Shown: positions 44,053 to 53,291, counted from the stretch's first letter. The stretch is 64,000 nt of DNA from Rivularia sp963920925 (GCF_963920925.1 NZ_CAWUDI010000046.1:4087-68086), one strand, 5' to 3'. Notes: generated from the letters alone by a model not told the origin. Translations and numbers: made by a program.

Positions 44053-45774
44053 TTGAATCGTTCTAACTACTGGCAACTTGTACCTTATATCCGTCCCCAA
44101 TCGCAAACGATCGCTAAGGGTTTTGTGGGCATTATCGGATATGTTATCGCAACATTAGGATTAATTAAACTTGTAGAAGAATTAGCAACTCCCTTCGGAC
44201 AAGGAAATGTTTTACAGATAGCAAAGCTTGCGGTTATCTTAGCGGCAGTTTTCTTAATTAGAGGCTTTTTTCAATCAGTACAAGATATTTATATGGCAAA
44301 AGCTGCTTTAAGAGTAGCTTTTAATCTCCGCAAGCAAGTTTACGCTCATCTACAAAAGTTGAATCTGAGCTATTTTGAAACCGCGAAAGCTGGGGATTTA
44401 TCTTACCGACTCACCGAAGATGTTGACAGAGTTGGGGAAGTTGTCCATAAAATGTTTCACGATTTTATCCCTTCCTCGCTACAGTTGGTTGCCATTCCCA
44501 TCTATATGATTTATCTTAGCTGGCAACTAACCTTAGCTACATTAATTATTGCTCCCTTGATGGGTGTGTTGATTGCTTGGTTTGGAAATAGGCTGCAAAA
44601 GTTATCTCGTCGCAGTCAAAATCATGTATCGGATTTATCGGCAATTTTAACCGAAGTATTTGGTGGAATCCGGATTATACAAGCGTTTGCGGCGGAGTCT
44701 TACGAAGTTGCTCGGTTTAGTAAGGAAGCGGAAGGCACTTTAAAAGCTAAGTACAATACCGAAAGATTAAAAGCGATTCAAATTCCAATTATTGGATTTT
44801 TACAGGCATTAAGTTTTATATTATTATTATTCTTCGCTGCTTGGCAGATTTCTATAGAAAATATTACAGTTGGAACGTTTTTTAGCTATCTTTCTGCAGC
44901 AGCTTTATTAATCGATCCCGTAAGTCATACTACTAATAACTATAATTTATTTAAAGAAGGTGAAGCTTCTGTTGATAGAGTTTTTGAATTATTAGCAATT
45001 AAACCAGCGGTAGTAGAAAAACCAGACGCGATGATTCTTCCGCGAGTTACTGGTAAAGTAGAATATCGCAACGTTAGCTTTGCGTATCAACCAGATAAAC
45101 CCGTAATTCAAGATATCGATGTATTAGCAATGCCGGGAGAAGCAATTGCTCTCGTAGGTGCTTCCGGTGCTGGTAAAACTACATTTGTCAATCTTTTACC
45201 GCGTTTTTATGATACTCAAAAAGGTCAAATACTAATTGATGGAATAGATATAAAAGATGTTACATTAAATAGTTTAAGAAGACAAATCGGAATAGTACCT
45301 CAAGAAACCGTGATGTTTTCCGGTACAATCGCTGGAAATATCGCTTTTGGACAAACCGACTTCGATATGCAAGCCGTTGAATCAGCAGCGAAAATCGCCA
45401 ACGCCCACGATTTTATCAGTCAAATGCCCGATGGTTATTATACCGTAGTCGGCGAACGCGGCGCGAGCTTATCTGGGGGACAAAGACAAAGAATTGCGAT
45501 CGCACGTGCTGTATTACTAAATCCGAGAATTTTGATTTTAGATGAAGCCACATCTGCACTAGATTCGGAATCGGAAGCTTTAGTACAGGAAGCTTTGGAA
45601 AGATTGATGGTAAATCGCACCGTGTTTATAATTGCTCACCGTTTGAGTACGGTTAGGAAGTGCGATCGTATTTTAGTAATGGAACATGGGGAAATAGTAG
45701 AATCGGGAACTCATGATGAATTGTTGGCTTTTGAGCGTCGGTATGCCAGGTTTTATGCAAGGCAGTTTAGTTGA
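44053..45774 (+). CDS. ABC exporter, fused permease-ATPase (MsbA/HepA-like)
   Basis: A 573-residue half-transporter. Six membrane helices (about residues 20-300) precede an ATPase with Walker A GASGAGKTT, Q-loop IVPQETVMFSG, signature LSGGQRQRIAIARA, Walker B ILILDEATSALD and the H-loop IIAHRLSTV. It works as a homodimer exporting lipid, polysaccharide precursor, peptide or drug. It resembles heterocyst-envelope exporters such as HepA, but so do many cyanobacterial relatives, so no symbol is given. It starts at TTG 44053 (MNRSNYWQL), where family proteins begin. A decayed copy of its ATPase segment lies at 49126-49264. Confidence 0.92.
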   Translation: MNRSNYWQLVPYIRPQSQTIAKGFVGIIGYVIATLGLIKLVEELATPFGQGNVLQIAKLAVILAAVFLIRGFFQSVQDIYMAKAALRVAFNLRKQVYAHLQKLNLSYFETAKAGDLSYRLTEDVDRVGEVVHKMFHDFIPSSLQLVAIPIYMIYLSWQLTLATLIIAPLMGVLIAWFGNRLQKLSRRSQNHVSDLSAILTEVFGGIRIIQAFAAESYEVARFSKEAEGTLKAKYNTERLKAIQIPIIGFLQALSFILLLFFAAWQISIENITVGTFFSYLSAAALLIDPVSHTTNNYNLFKEGEASVDRVFELLAIKPAVVEKPDAMILPRVTGKVEYRNVSFAYQPDKPVIQDIDVLAMPGEAIALVGASGAGKTTFVNLLPRFYDTQKGQILIDGIDIKDVTLNSLRRQIGIVPQETVMFSGTIAGNIAFGQTDFDMQAVESAAKIANAHDFISQMPDGYYTVVGERGASLSGGQRQRIAIARAVLLNPRILILDEATSALDSESEALVQEALERLMVNRTVFIIAHRLSTVRKCDRILVMEHGEIVESGTHDELLAFERRYARFYARQFS

Positions 45775-45956
45775 AATGAAATATAAATTTATCAATTGAA
45801 TAATTCGGAATTATATATTTTAAACGCAAAGGGACGCTAAGGTAAACGCAAAGGGATGCAGAGTTTTTTTTATTTATCTTTTAAACAATTCTAAGGTAAT
45901 AGGAAAAGATATTATTGTTTATTTACCTTCGATATCGCTAAAGAGGAAATTGTCCG

Positions 45957-46295
45957 ATGGATTCGCTAAATTCTAATTACCCTGACATTATCGAAAAAGT
46001 ACTACAAGATTACGCTGATTTTTTAGGTAATGATGAGAATGTAAAAATAGAATTGGTATTTGATAGGGAACGCGATAGATATCTTTTAGTAGAAGCTGGA
46101 TGGCAAAATGGTTATCGTATTTATGGTACTTTATTACATATAGATATCATTGATAATAAGCTTTGGATTCAGCACGATGGTACAGAAGAAGGTATTGCTT
46201 TAGATTTGGTTGCTCAGGGAATTCCTAAAGAGAAAGTTGTTTTAGGTTTTAGAGATTTTGAGCAAAGAAAACTTTCGGAATTTGCAGCTTCATAA
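45957..46295 (+). CDS. xisI: XisI-family protein (fdxN element excision controlling factor)
   Basis: A 112-residue XisI homologue with the whole family pattern: YPDIIEKVLQDYADFLG, VFDRERDRYLLVEAGWQNGYRIYG, HIDIIDNKLWIQHDGTEEGIA and IPKEKVVLGF. In Anabaena, XisI and XisH act with XisF in excising the fdxN DNA element during heterocyst development, but many xisI copies in cyanobacteria are unrelated to any element. XisH, its usual upstream partner, is not present here, so this is an orphan. Its length is the family's usual 110-115 residues. Confidence 0.9.
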   Translation: MDSLNSNYPDIIEKVLQDYADFLGNDENVKIELVFDRERDRYLLVEAGWQNGYRIYGTLLHIDIIDNKLWIQHDGTEEGIALDLVAQGIPKEKVVLGFRDFEQRKLSEFAAS

Positions 46296-46343
46296 TTAAT
46301 TATTCTATCTTGGTATTCACCCAACCCCGAAATTCTTTGAATC

Positions 46344-46859
46344 TCAAGAAATCAAACTTTGAGAACTATCTCTAATCTTAATTTGTGGAATTTGCGATTT
46401 GGGAATACCTTTTAAATCAAGGGCATTTTTTCCAAATTCAAAACTATCTTGATAATTCCGAGCATTGAATAAACCCTCATAAAAACCAGTCGCAAAGTTA
46501 ATTGCAGCGTTATCCCCAATAGCTTGATTCATCCCAATTACACAGTTAATATGTTGGTGAATTGCTTCTGCTTGTACTTCGCTATAACAAGCATTCATCA
46601 CTACACATTCAACATCATTTTTAAATAACTTAAATAAACCTGCTAAAGACTCGCTACTGACAAATTGCTTTTGTTCATTTTCATTTTCTAATAGTAAACC
46701 ATCATCCCCCGCACCATGCCCGCAAAAGTGAACAATATTTGGATTGTGGTGTATTTTTCCTTCTGCATCTGTCAACGTGTAGAGATTCCACCAGTCTTTA
46801 TACTTTTCGCTGATGGATTGCAGATAAATTTCAAATTGCGGATGGTTAGCTGTTGTCAC
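46344..46859 (-). CDS. Truncated CHAT-domain (caspase-like) protein
   Basis: A 171-residue protein carrying the protease core of CHAT domains: NIVHFCGHGAGDDGLLLENE (catalytic His), ECVVMNACYSEVQAEAI (catalytic Cys), CVIGMNQAIGDNAAINFATGFYEGLFN, and FEFGKNAL. Full CHAT domains start about 60-80 residues earlier, and many are fused to NB-ARC or TPR. Here the frame starts at GTG 46859, shortly after an in-frame TAG, and no partner domain follows. It may be a stand-alone effector or the stump of a larger STAND protein. Confidence 0.8.
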   Translation of the reverse strand: MTTANHPQFEIYLQSISEKYKDWWNLYTLTDAEGKIHHNPNIVHFCGHGAGDDGLLLENENEQKQFVSSESLAGLFKLFKNDVECVVMNACYSEVQAEAIHQHINCVIGMNQAIGDNAAINFATGFYEGLFNARNYQDSFEFGKNALDLKGIPKSQIPQIKIRDSSQSLIS

Positions 46860-46936
46860 GCACTGATTTTGTACCTAAAACGGTAGTAAGTTTATATATT
46901 AGCTTAGAAGATGTTTGGGAAGTCTATAAATATATC

Positions 46937-47035
46937 CAAAACCTCTCTCCAAACCTCTCTCCAGATGCGGAGAGAGGCTTTAAAATCCCCATTCCCTCGT
47001 AGGGAAGGGGGGTAGGGGGGTTAGGTTTTCGAGAT
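46937..47035. repeat. Dispersed CCTCTCTCC / CCCCATTCCCT repeat (gap 46860-47202)
   Basis: Tandem CCTCTCTCCAAA units, then GGAGAGAGGCTTTAAAATCC and CCATTCCCTCGTAGGGAAGG, followed by GGGGGTTAGG. It is the same family as the repeats around the DUF559 gene, inverted. No coding frame is seen in the gap. Confidence 0.85.
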
Positions 47036-47202
47036 GCTGGAAGTAAAACATAATACTTTTCAAACATCCTCTTAGACGATAAATGCATCAGAAGTATCCT
47101 TGAATATTTCCTATCTATTACATTTTGTGGGGCATTACTGATTGTGTTTCGCTGTCTCTAACCATCGCTTACCCATTTCAATGGGAATACCCAAGTGATT
47201 TT

Positions 47203-47736
47203 TTACTTACGAGTCATACTCACCACTACATTAACTGTAAGCTCCGGTAACTCACCCAAAACTGGTAAAACATCCTCTCCCGAAAAAACAAGGGGTAGCT
47301 CATCACCAATCCATACCCAAATTTGTTGACGATTTATATCTATTAACCAAGCCAATTGGGTTCCATTGCTCAAACAGTGGAGAATTTTGTTCTGTAAATC
47401 TATAGTACTTTGCCCCGGAGAACGAATTTCAATTAACCAATCCGGCGCACCTTCAAAGGCTCCATCTTCATCAGAAATTCTTTGACAAGCAATTACAGAA
47501 ATATCTGGTACGGTCGATAATGGAGGTACAATATAGCGTAATTCTTGTATCGCTTCAAACTGCTCGGTATTATTATTGATGTAATTTACAAGATTGCGTT
47601 GCAACCGGGAATGAAAAAGAGTTGGCATTGGTTTTTGCACCGCTTCCCCATTAATTAATTCCCATGCAGGAGAAGCCTCAATATTAGGTTGAGAAAGAAA
47701 TTCACTTAAAGGTATTTTTGCAACTGACTTTACCAT
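47203..47736 (-). CDS. Uma2 family protein (minus-strand member of a divergent pair)
   Basis: A 177-residue Uma2 protein. Visible features: an opening ASPAWELINGEAVQKPMPT (the usual Uma2 N-terminal W-E-L-I-x-G), HSRLQRNLVNYI, VPDISVIA, APDWLIEIRSPGQS and NGTQLAWLIDINRQQ. This variant belongs to a different sub-branch from the 10236 and 47883 copies. It is divergent from the next Uma2 gene with 146 bp between starts, so they may share a promoter region. Confidence 0.85.
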   Translation of the reverse strand: MVKSVAKIPLSEFLSQPNIEASPAWELINGEAVQKPMPTLFHSRLQRNLVNYINNNTEQFEAIQELRYIVPPLSTVPDISVIACQRISDEDGAFEGAPDWLIEIRSPGQSTIDLQNKILHCLSNGTQLAWLIDINRQQIWVWIGDELPLVFSGEDVLPVLGELPELTVNVVVSMTRK

Positions 47737-47882
47737 GAGCCGTTAATAATCGATAAAGGAGAATTTTATCATTTTGAAATTTATTCTCCCCCCTCTCCCC
47801 CCTCTCTCCAAGAACAAAAAAAGAATATACTACTAAATAAGGTAGTTCCATTCACCAAATTCTTATTGTACAAGAGGTCAAG

Positions 47883-48497
47883 ATGGTACAGACACCTACT
47901 ACTTCTGAAGCCGAAACCCTATTGCTTGAATTGCCTAAAACCCTTGGATTATATGTTACTCAAGAACAGTTTTTAGCCTTGAGTGTAGCAAACCGAGATT
48001 TGAAACTTGAAAGAAATGCACAAGGAGAATTAATTGTGAATCCACCAACTGGCTGGGAAACTGGAAGATTTAATTCGAGTATTTCTGGAGAGTTGTATTT
48101 ATGGTGGCGCAATTCCGGCGAAACGGGGTTAGCTTTTGATTCTTCTACTGGCTTCATTTTACCTAACGGTGCTACTCGCTCTCCCGATGCTTCTTGGGTT
48201 TCTCAACAGCGATGGGATTCACTCACAACCGAACAAAAAGGAACTTTTGCTAATATCTGTCCCGATTTTGTAGTTGAGTTACGCTCTAGCTCCGATAGAA
48301 TTGAGCCGTTGCAAACTAAGATGAAAGAATATATGGATAATGGCGCAAGATTAGGCTGGTTGCTCGATCCACAAAATCGCCGAGTAGAAATTTATCAACC
48401 AGAAATAGAAGTAAAAATATTGGAAAATCCTGTTGAGCTATTCGGTGAAAAGGTTTTACCTGGTTTTGTGCTGAATTTACGTAGGGTGTGGAATTGA
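47883..48497 (+). CDS. Uma2 family protein (plus-strand member of a divergent pair)
   Basis: A 204-residue Uma2 protein, clearly a paralogue of the one at 10236: KLERNAQGELIVNPPTGWETGRFN, NGATRSPDASWVSQQRWD, CPDFVVELRSSSD, GARLGWLLDPQNR. The Asp and Glu of the nuclease-like core are present. It starts with ATG 47883 after AGAGGTC. Function is unproven. Confidence 0.87.
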   Translation: MVQTPTTSEAETLLLELPKTLGLYVTQEQFLALSVANRDLKLERNAQGELIVNPPTGWETGRFNSSISGELYLWWRNSGETGLAFDSSTGFILPNGATRSPDASWVSQQRWDSLTTEQKGTFANICPDFVVELRSSSDRIEPLQTKMKEYMDNGARLGWLLDPQNRRVEIYQPEIEVKILENPVELFGEKVLPGFVLNLRRVWN

Positions 48498-49125
48498 AAA
48501 TTAATACATAACCATCCTTTTAAGAAGTGATTATTATTTTCATTTAATATACAATCCCCACTCAATAATTACTGAGTGAGGATAAAATTATATTCCAAAA
48601 GAAATAGTTTACTTCAATACTCTATATACATGGATAGATAATTATCCTCAACTGTTCTCCCAAAGAACAATATTATGATAAACTCCTTATTACGTTCGCC
48701 TCCAAAATCGAACGCAAAGACGAAACCCCTGAACTTGATACGGGGAACATCTACCTTTCTTGATAAAACATCACTTGAATTACGATCGTTAATGTAATTC
48801 TGTGGAAAACCAAAATTTAGCGGTATTTAAACAGATTTTTGATCTATCTAAACTTCTGCAATATTAACCTTTAACAATTTCTATTACTGATACAAATGAT
48901 ACCAAATAAAAGTGACATCAGGTAACAATATTTTCTTTACATAAGTTTTATCTATGTAAATCAAGATTATAATAAGAAAAACTTTAGTAAAATTAAAATA
49001 TTTATCCTAAGACAATATAGGCTATCAAGCATAGATATTAAGCGATAGGGACAAATTGCATACAGCAGTCTAACAATAATTCTTTCCCCTCCGATTAATA
49101 ATGGTAATCTTCTAATGGTACAGGA

Positions 49126-49264
49126 GTCGTTGAAGGCGGTGCAAAATTATCCGGGGGACAAAGACTTTGAATCGCGATCGCTTGTGCTATATTACTCAAT
49201 CCAAGAATTTTGATTTTAGATGAAGCGAGATTTGCATTCGATTCGGAATCGTAAGCTTTAGTTT
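49126..49264 (+). pseudogene. Decayed fragment of an ABC exporter ATPase
   Basis: It reads V-V-E-G-G-A-K-LSGGQR-L-stop-IAIA-C-A-ILLNPRILILDEA-R-F-A-FDSES-stop-ALV. It aligns with the segment GERGASLSGGQRQRIAIARA...DEATSALDSESEALV of the gene at 44053 (DNA about 45448-45590), including the same word AATTTTGATTTTAGATGAAG. Two in-frame stops and lost Walker B residues show it is dead. Nothing of the rest of the gene is left. Confidence 0.85.
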
Positions 49265-49296
49265 AATCGTACCCCCCCCCACACTACATCCCCAAA

Positions 49297-49450
49297 TAGA
49301 CATCTCCGGAAAACATTTCTATGGTTTTAAATTACACACAAACCTAACCCCCCTACCCCCCTTCCCTATGAGGGAATGGGGGTTTTAAGCCTCATGAGGG
49401 AATGGGGGAGAGGTTTGGATGCAGTTCTTTTTCTTTTCCGGAGATGTCTA
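49297..49450. mobile_element. MITE with TAGACATCTCCGGAAAA inverted ends, copy 1
   Basis: The left end TAGACATCTCCGGAAAA (from 49297) and its exact complement (to 49450) bound a 154-bp element. The TA at each end fits an IS630/Tc1-type TA target duplication. The inside carries the CCCTACCCCCCTTCCCT repeat and short hairpins and has no coding capacity. A second, near-identical copy is at 59007-59161. Confidence 0.85.
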
Positions 49451-49666
49451 ATAAACTCTTGCGAGCCATAGATATGACAGGTTTTTTTTTGGGTTTTTAT
49501 TTCGTGGTGGTTGTTCGTTGATTTGATTGAACCTTTTTAAACTAAAAGTATTTTTTATTTAAGTACAACTATCAAAATAGTTAGTATTACCGAACCTATT
49601 TTTATTCTTTGAGTGCTAAAAAATCAGAATATACCCGCTGATTGAAACTTGATTAGTATAAATGTG

Positions 49667-50326
49667 ATGAAAATAAGTGTTAATCGGAAATCTTTAAAAA
49701 GTAATTTTTTGAATTTAGGGACTTTATTAATTGCTGGCAGTGGAGTCAATTTTGTAATTGTTCAACCATCTTTAGCTAATACGCTCTCTCAATTTCCTGA
49801 TGCAGAAATCATTACTGAGGAGAATGCCAAAGCAAACAAAGATATTTATCTAGATTGGCAGCTTATCCAAGAAGGTACAATAAATAATTTTACGGTTTTT
49901 GAAGGTGAAGATAGTATTCCTAGCGAATCTATTTCAGAAGAAATTATTTTAGTTGTAAAACTGAATGCAAAGCGCGTCTATGTATACAAAGGCGATCGCG
50001 CAATTACAAGTTATCCAATAGCCGTTGGAAAACCAGGTTACGAAACTCCGCAGGGCAGCTTTAATATATTTTCTAGAGAAATAGATCCAACTTTCAAAAA
50101 TTTTAAAACAGGAGCAATTATTCCACCGGGCAAAAATAATCCTTTAGGTAATAGATGGATTGGTGTTTGGAGTGATGGTAAAACTCAAATTGGATTTCAT
50201 GGAACTAATCGTCCGCAATCAATTGGGAAAGCGGTTTCGCACGGCTGTATTCGGATGCACAACAAAGATGTTATTGCACTCTACGAACAAGTCAAAATTG
50301 GAACTCTGGTTCGAGTAGAGCCTTAA
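49667..50326 (+). CDS. L,D-transpeptidase (YkuD family)
   Basis: A 219-residue exported protein. A signal peptide precedes SLANT; then a linker with GEDSIPSES, and the YkuD domain from about residue 100: IILVVKLNAKRVYVYKGDRA, GKPGYETPQGSFNIF, and the catalytic H-x(14-18)-S-H-G-C motif GFHGTNRP...SHGCIRMHNKD. It cross-links or edits peptidoglycan stem peptides in the periplasm. The ATG at 49667 is chosen over a TTG at 49649. All catalytic residues (His, Ser, Cys, Arg) are present. Confidence 0.9.
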   Translation: MKISVNRKSLKSNFLNLGTLLIAGSGVNFVIVQPSLANTLSQFPDAEIITEENAKANKDIYLDWQLIQEGTINNFTVFEGEDSIPSESISEEIILVVKLNAKRVYVYKGDRAITSYPIAVGKPGYETPQGSFNIFSREIDPTFKNFKTGAIIPPGKNNPLGNRWIGVWSDGKTQIGFHGTNRPQSIGKAVSHGCIRMHNKDVIALYEQVKIGTLVRVEP

Positions 50327-50482
50327 AAATTACTGATTTTTTAGTAAAAGGAATATAATTTAAAAGCAATTTTTCAAATAAAATGATGTAGTTGTGGTTT
50401 GTAAAATAACCATTACCACATCATTTAAAATATTTAGTTTTTTAGTTTTTAGTTTTTAGTTTAGAGTTGTATTTTTAATCCT

Positions 50483-51571
50483 ATGAGCGCAAACCAACCG
50501 ATTGCTTTAATTTATAGCGGAGAAGGTGGAGATTACTTTGGTACAGAATATGATAAGCTGCCAGAAAATGTCCATCCCAGTATTATTGAAATTGCAGCAT
50601 TGCTCGCGAATCAAGGTATGGTTTATGTCGGAAAACTAATTTGCTCGCAATTTCATCAGATAGAAATTTATGCATATGTTAGCCCCGAAAAGCATTTTGC
50701 AATTTCTGTAATAGCACAAGAATCCAATTTCCAAGGAATTGATTGTGTCTCTAGATTTGCCGATAACAGCTATCTTACAACCACCACGGTAAAAGTTATT
50801 CAAAACGCTTATGAAGAGCAAGGTTTATTTCGCGTTTCCCTCCCCGGTTTAAACGTAAATGAACTGATATCGCAGCATTTAGATTACGTCAAAGACTTTG
50901 AAAAACGTTGCGGTGAAGTGCTAGCGATGTTTGACGATTTATTAGCGATCGCTCACATGGTGGATGAATACACAATCCGCCAGCAATCCAATCCAGGGCA
51001 CGGCTTGTTGCAGTTTACCAGCGGGCTTGCTTCGGTTGGGATGTCTCAAGTAATGGAAAATGATGTTGATGGAGAAGATGAAAATATACCTTTGTCGGAA
51101 CAACTTGGTGATGCTGCAATGTACGGTAAATTAGCCAAAGTCGAGCAACTAGTTGCACTCTGTGCAGACGTTAACGCAATTACCGAATGTGGCAAAACTC
51201 CGCTAATGTTAGCTGCAATGTACGGACATAAAAATGTTATGGAAGCGTTATTAAATGCCGGAGCAGATCCAAACCTTGGAGGTGAAGAAGAATTTGAAGA
51301 AGGTACAACAGCCTTAATGTGCATTGCTAGCAGCCTTTTTGCTTCTAACCGCGCTGAAATAATTAAGTTTCTAGTTAACCGGGGAGCCGATGTGAATGCA
51401 CGTAATGATAGCGGTGAAACAGCATTGATTATAGGTTGCGATAATGCCGATTCAGTCAAAGCATTGATTGAAGCGGGAGCCGATGTCAATCAGGGAGACA
51501 ACGAAGGGAATACGCCGATAATGTTAGCCGATTGGGCAGTACAGCAATTGCTGCGTGAAGCTGGGGGATGA
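50483..51571 (+). CDS. Ankyrin-repeat protein
   Basis: A 362-residue soluble protein. Residues 1-180 are of no family I recognise (opening IALIYSGEGGDYFGTEYDKLPE, ending in a helical GHGLLQFTSGLASVGM). From about 205, four ankyrin repeats follow: GKTPLMLAAMYGHKNVMEALLNAGADPN, GTTALMCIASS...EIIKFLVNRGADVNARNDSGETALI and GADVNQGDNEGNTPIM. Ankyrin repeats bind partner proteins. The N-terminal half may be the functional domain controlled by them. Confidence 0.8.
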   Translation: MSANQPIALIYSGEGGDYFGTEYDKLPENVHPSIIEIAALLANQGMVYVGKLICSQFHQIEIYAYVSPEKHFAISVIAQESNFQGIDCVSRFADNSYLTTTTVKVIQNAYEEQGLFRVSLPGLNVNELISQHLDYVKDFEKRCGEVLAMFDDLLAIAHMVDEYTIRQQSNPGHGLLQFTSGLASVGMSQVMENDVDGEDENIPLSEQLGDAAMYGKLAKVEQLVALCADVNAITECGKTPLMLAAMYGHKNVMEALLNAGADPNLGGEEEFEEGTTALMCIASSLFASNRAEIIKFLVNRGADVNARNDSGETALIIGCDNADSVKALIEAGADVNQGDNEGNTPIMLADWAVQQLLREAGG

Positions 51572-51656
51572 AGAGATGGGGAGAGGGGGATGGAGGGATG
51601 GGGGAGATGGGGGAGATTTAATTATTAACTCCTAACTCCTAATTCCTAAGTGCTAA

Positions 51657-53291
51657 CTATTTAATAACCCTAAGAAGCAATGTCAGCAAATTTTTTCCAC
51701 CATCAAAACCTTCTAATTCTGCTGCTAAGTGGGCTAATTCTTCAGCTTGCTCTAAAACAATATTAACTATAGCTTTCCGCAAATCTAATGCTGCTTTGAT
51801 TTCAACAGATTGCCAAGGTAAAGAGGTTAAACTAACGGTTTCTTTCCACAATTCAAAAGACTTACGCGGACATAAACGTAAATTTCCTTCTTCTTCGTAA
51901 ACTTCAAATGCTCGATCGGGATTACCTCCCCAATTAACAGTTTGAATTACTTCGGGACGAAACCATAATACATAATTCCTTTTACCAATTGGAATCGCTA
52001 ATAATCCACTTCCAATATTTTTAAATTTTTCCGCTTCTGGATAAATTTTCGGTAGAGAATCTGTATAGAAAACTTCCTCATCAACGTTTTTTTGCAACCA
52101 GTTAACTAAATCGTTTAAATCTTCTTCTTGGGGAGTTTCACCCACCTTAGTGTAATTACCACCAAAACAAATTGCTGCACCTTGAGCGCTAGTTAAATCC
52201 AACAAATTTGACTGATGCTCGATCAAACCAACAATAAAATTACCCACTTGAGATATACTTTCAATCAAACTAGATTGAATAGATTTCAACTTGATTCGAT
52301 AGTCGCGATCTTCAGTTTTTTCTCTTGACGAAATTTCGCTAAATATCATTCTTCCCAAGAATTCACAGGCTTTCCGCAATTCAAAGGAAACGAATTTCGG
52401 TGTTGGATGGTGACAAGCAATTAAGCCCCAAAGTTTACCTTCTTTAATCAAAGAAATAGTTAAAGAAGCACCCACACCCATATTATGTAAATATTCTACG
52501 TGACAGGAATAAGGACTTCTCAAAGTAGAATGACTTAAGTCAATGGGACGATCTGTAAGTGGATTTAAAACCGGAAATATATCTACAGGTTCCTCTTGAC
52601 TATCTTGGATCAATCTAATCAAATTAGAAAGAAACATTTTTCTCGCAGGTTTAGGAATATCCGACTCTGGGAAATTCAAACCCAAATAAGGCTCCATACT
52701 TGCGACTTTATCTTCAGCAACTACGCAGCCATGCCCATCACGATCAAATTTATAAAGCATCACCCTGTCAAACTCGGTGACTTTTCGTACTGTTTCGGCA
52801 ATAATTTGACAGTAATCTTCAAGGCTGGCAGATTCTTGTAACTGATTTATAGAAGCTTTAGCTAAATGATAAAAGCTCAAAAAAGGAATATTATCTTCAG
52901 AAATTGCTGGTTCTAATTCTAATATTAAAATTCCTTCCGAATTGCGATGAAATACCGCGTCAAATACAGTATATTCTTCTCTTGTTTTCTTTACCCAAAC
53001 TTTTGTCGGATTAGTAAAATCGAGAGCATCTTCTGCTAAACGAGATTTGATTCTCCCGATTTGATACGGATCTAATAAATCTTCTAAATTTGTTTGTAAG
53101 AGTTGTTCTAAAGAAACATCAAGAATCGAAGCAGCATTGCGACTAACTTGTAAAATATCTAGTGATGGTTCTTGAAGAACAAGTAATACACCATGACTCT
53201 GGATTTGACTACCTAAATGAATTATTGGTTCTTTCAGGCTAGTTAAATCTAAAGAACTATTACTTGAATTTTTCAAAATATGCAACTCCAA
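51657..53291 (-). CDS. Phytochrome photosensory module (PAS-GAF-PHY) without kinase
   Basis: A 544-residue protein. The PAS domain (IQSHGVLLVLQEPS, about 30-130) precedes a GAF domain with LNFPESDIPKPARKMF (residues 206-220) and the bilin-binding Cys263 in LRSPYSCHVEYLHNMGVGAS. The PHY domain follows with VNWGGNPDRA (residues 452-461) and the tongue motif PRKSF (residues 475-479). This matches Cph1-type phytochrome, whose Cys attaches phycocyanobilin. The protein stops at ...LRKAIVNIVLEQAEELAHLAAELE with a short tail, exactly where a histidine kinase would start, so no output domain remains. Red/far-red sensing through partner binding is likely. Confidence 0.93.
   Translation of the reverse strand: MELHILKNSSNSSLDLTSLKEPIIHLGSQIQSHGVLLVLQEPSLDILQVSRNAASILDVSLEQLLQTNLEDLLDPYQIGRIKSRLAEDALDFTNPTKVWVKKTREEYTVFDAVFHRNSEGILILELEPAISEDNIPFLSFYHLAKASINQLQESASLEDYCQIIAETVRKVTEFDRVMLYKFDRDGHGCVVAEDKVASMEPYLGLNFPESDIPKPARKMFLSNLIRLIQDSQEEPVDIFPVLNPLTDRPIDLSHSTLRSPYSCHVEYLHNMGVGASLTISLIKEGKLWGLIACHHPTPKFVSFELRKACEFLGRMIFSEISSREKTEDRDYRIKLKSIQSSLIESISQVGNFIVGLIEHQSNLLDLTSAQGAAICFGGNYTKVGETPQEEDLNDLVNWLQKNVDEEVFYTDSLPKIYPEAEKFKNIGSGLLAIPIGKRNYVLWFRPEVIQTVNWGGNPDRAFEVYEEEGNLRLCPRKSFELWKETVSLTSLPWQSVEIKAALDLRKAIVNIVLEQAEELAHLAAELEGFDGGKNLLTLLLRVIK

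Larger units (their letters stand above)
48498..49666. other. 1.2-kb gene-free stretch with a decayed ABC segment and a MITE
   Basis: From 48498 to 49100 the DNA is AT-rich, with no coding frame. 49126-49264 is an ABC-transporter remnant and 49297-49450 a MITE (both listed). From 49451 to 49666 lies the upstream region of the L,D-transpeptidase gene, with an 8-to-10 base T-run at about 49482. Confidence 0.6.
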
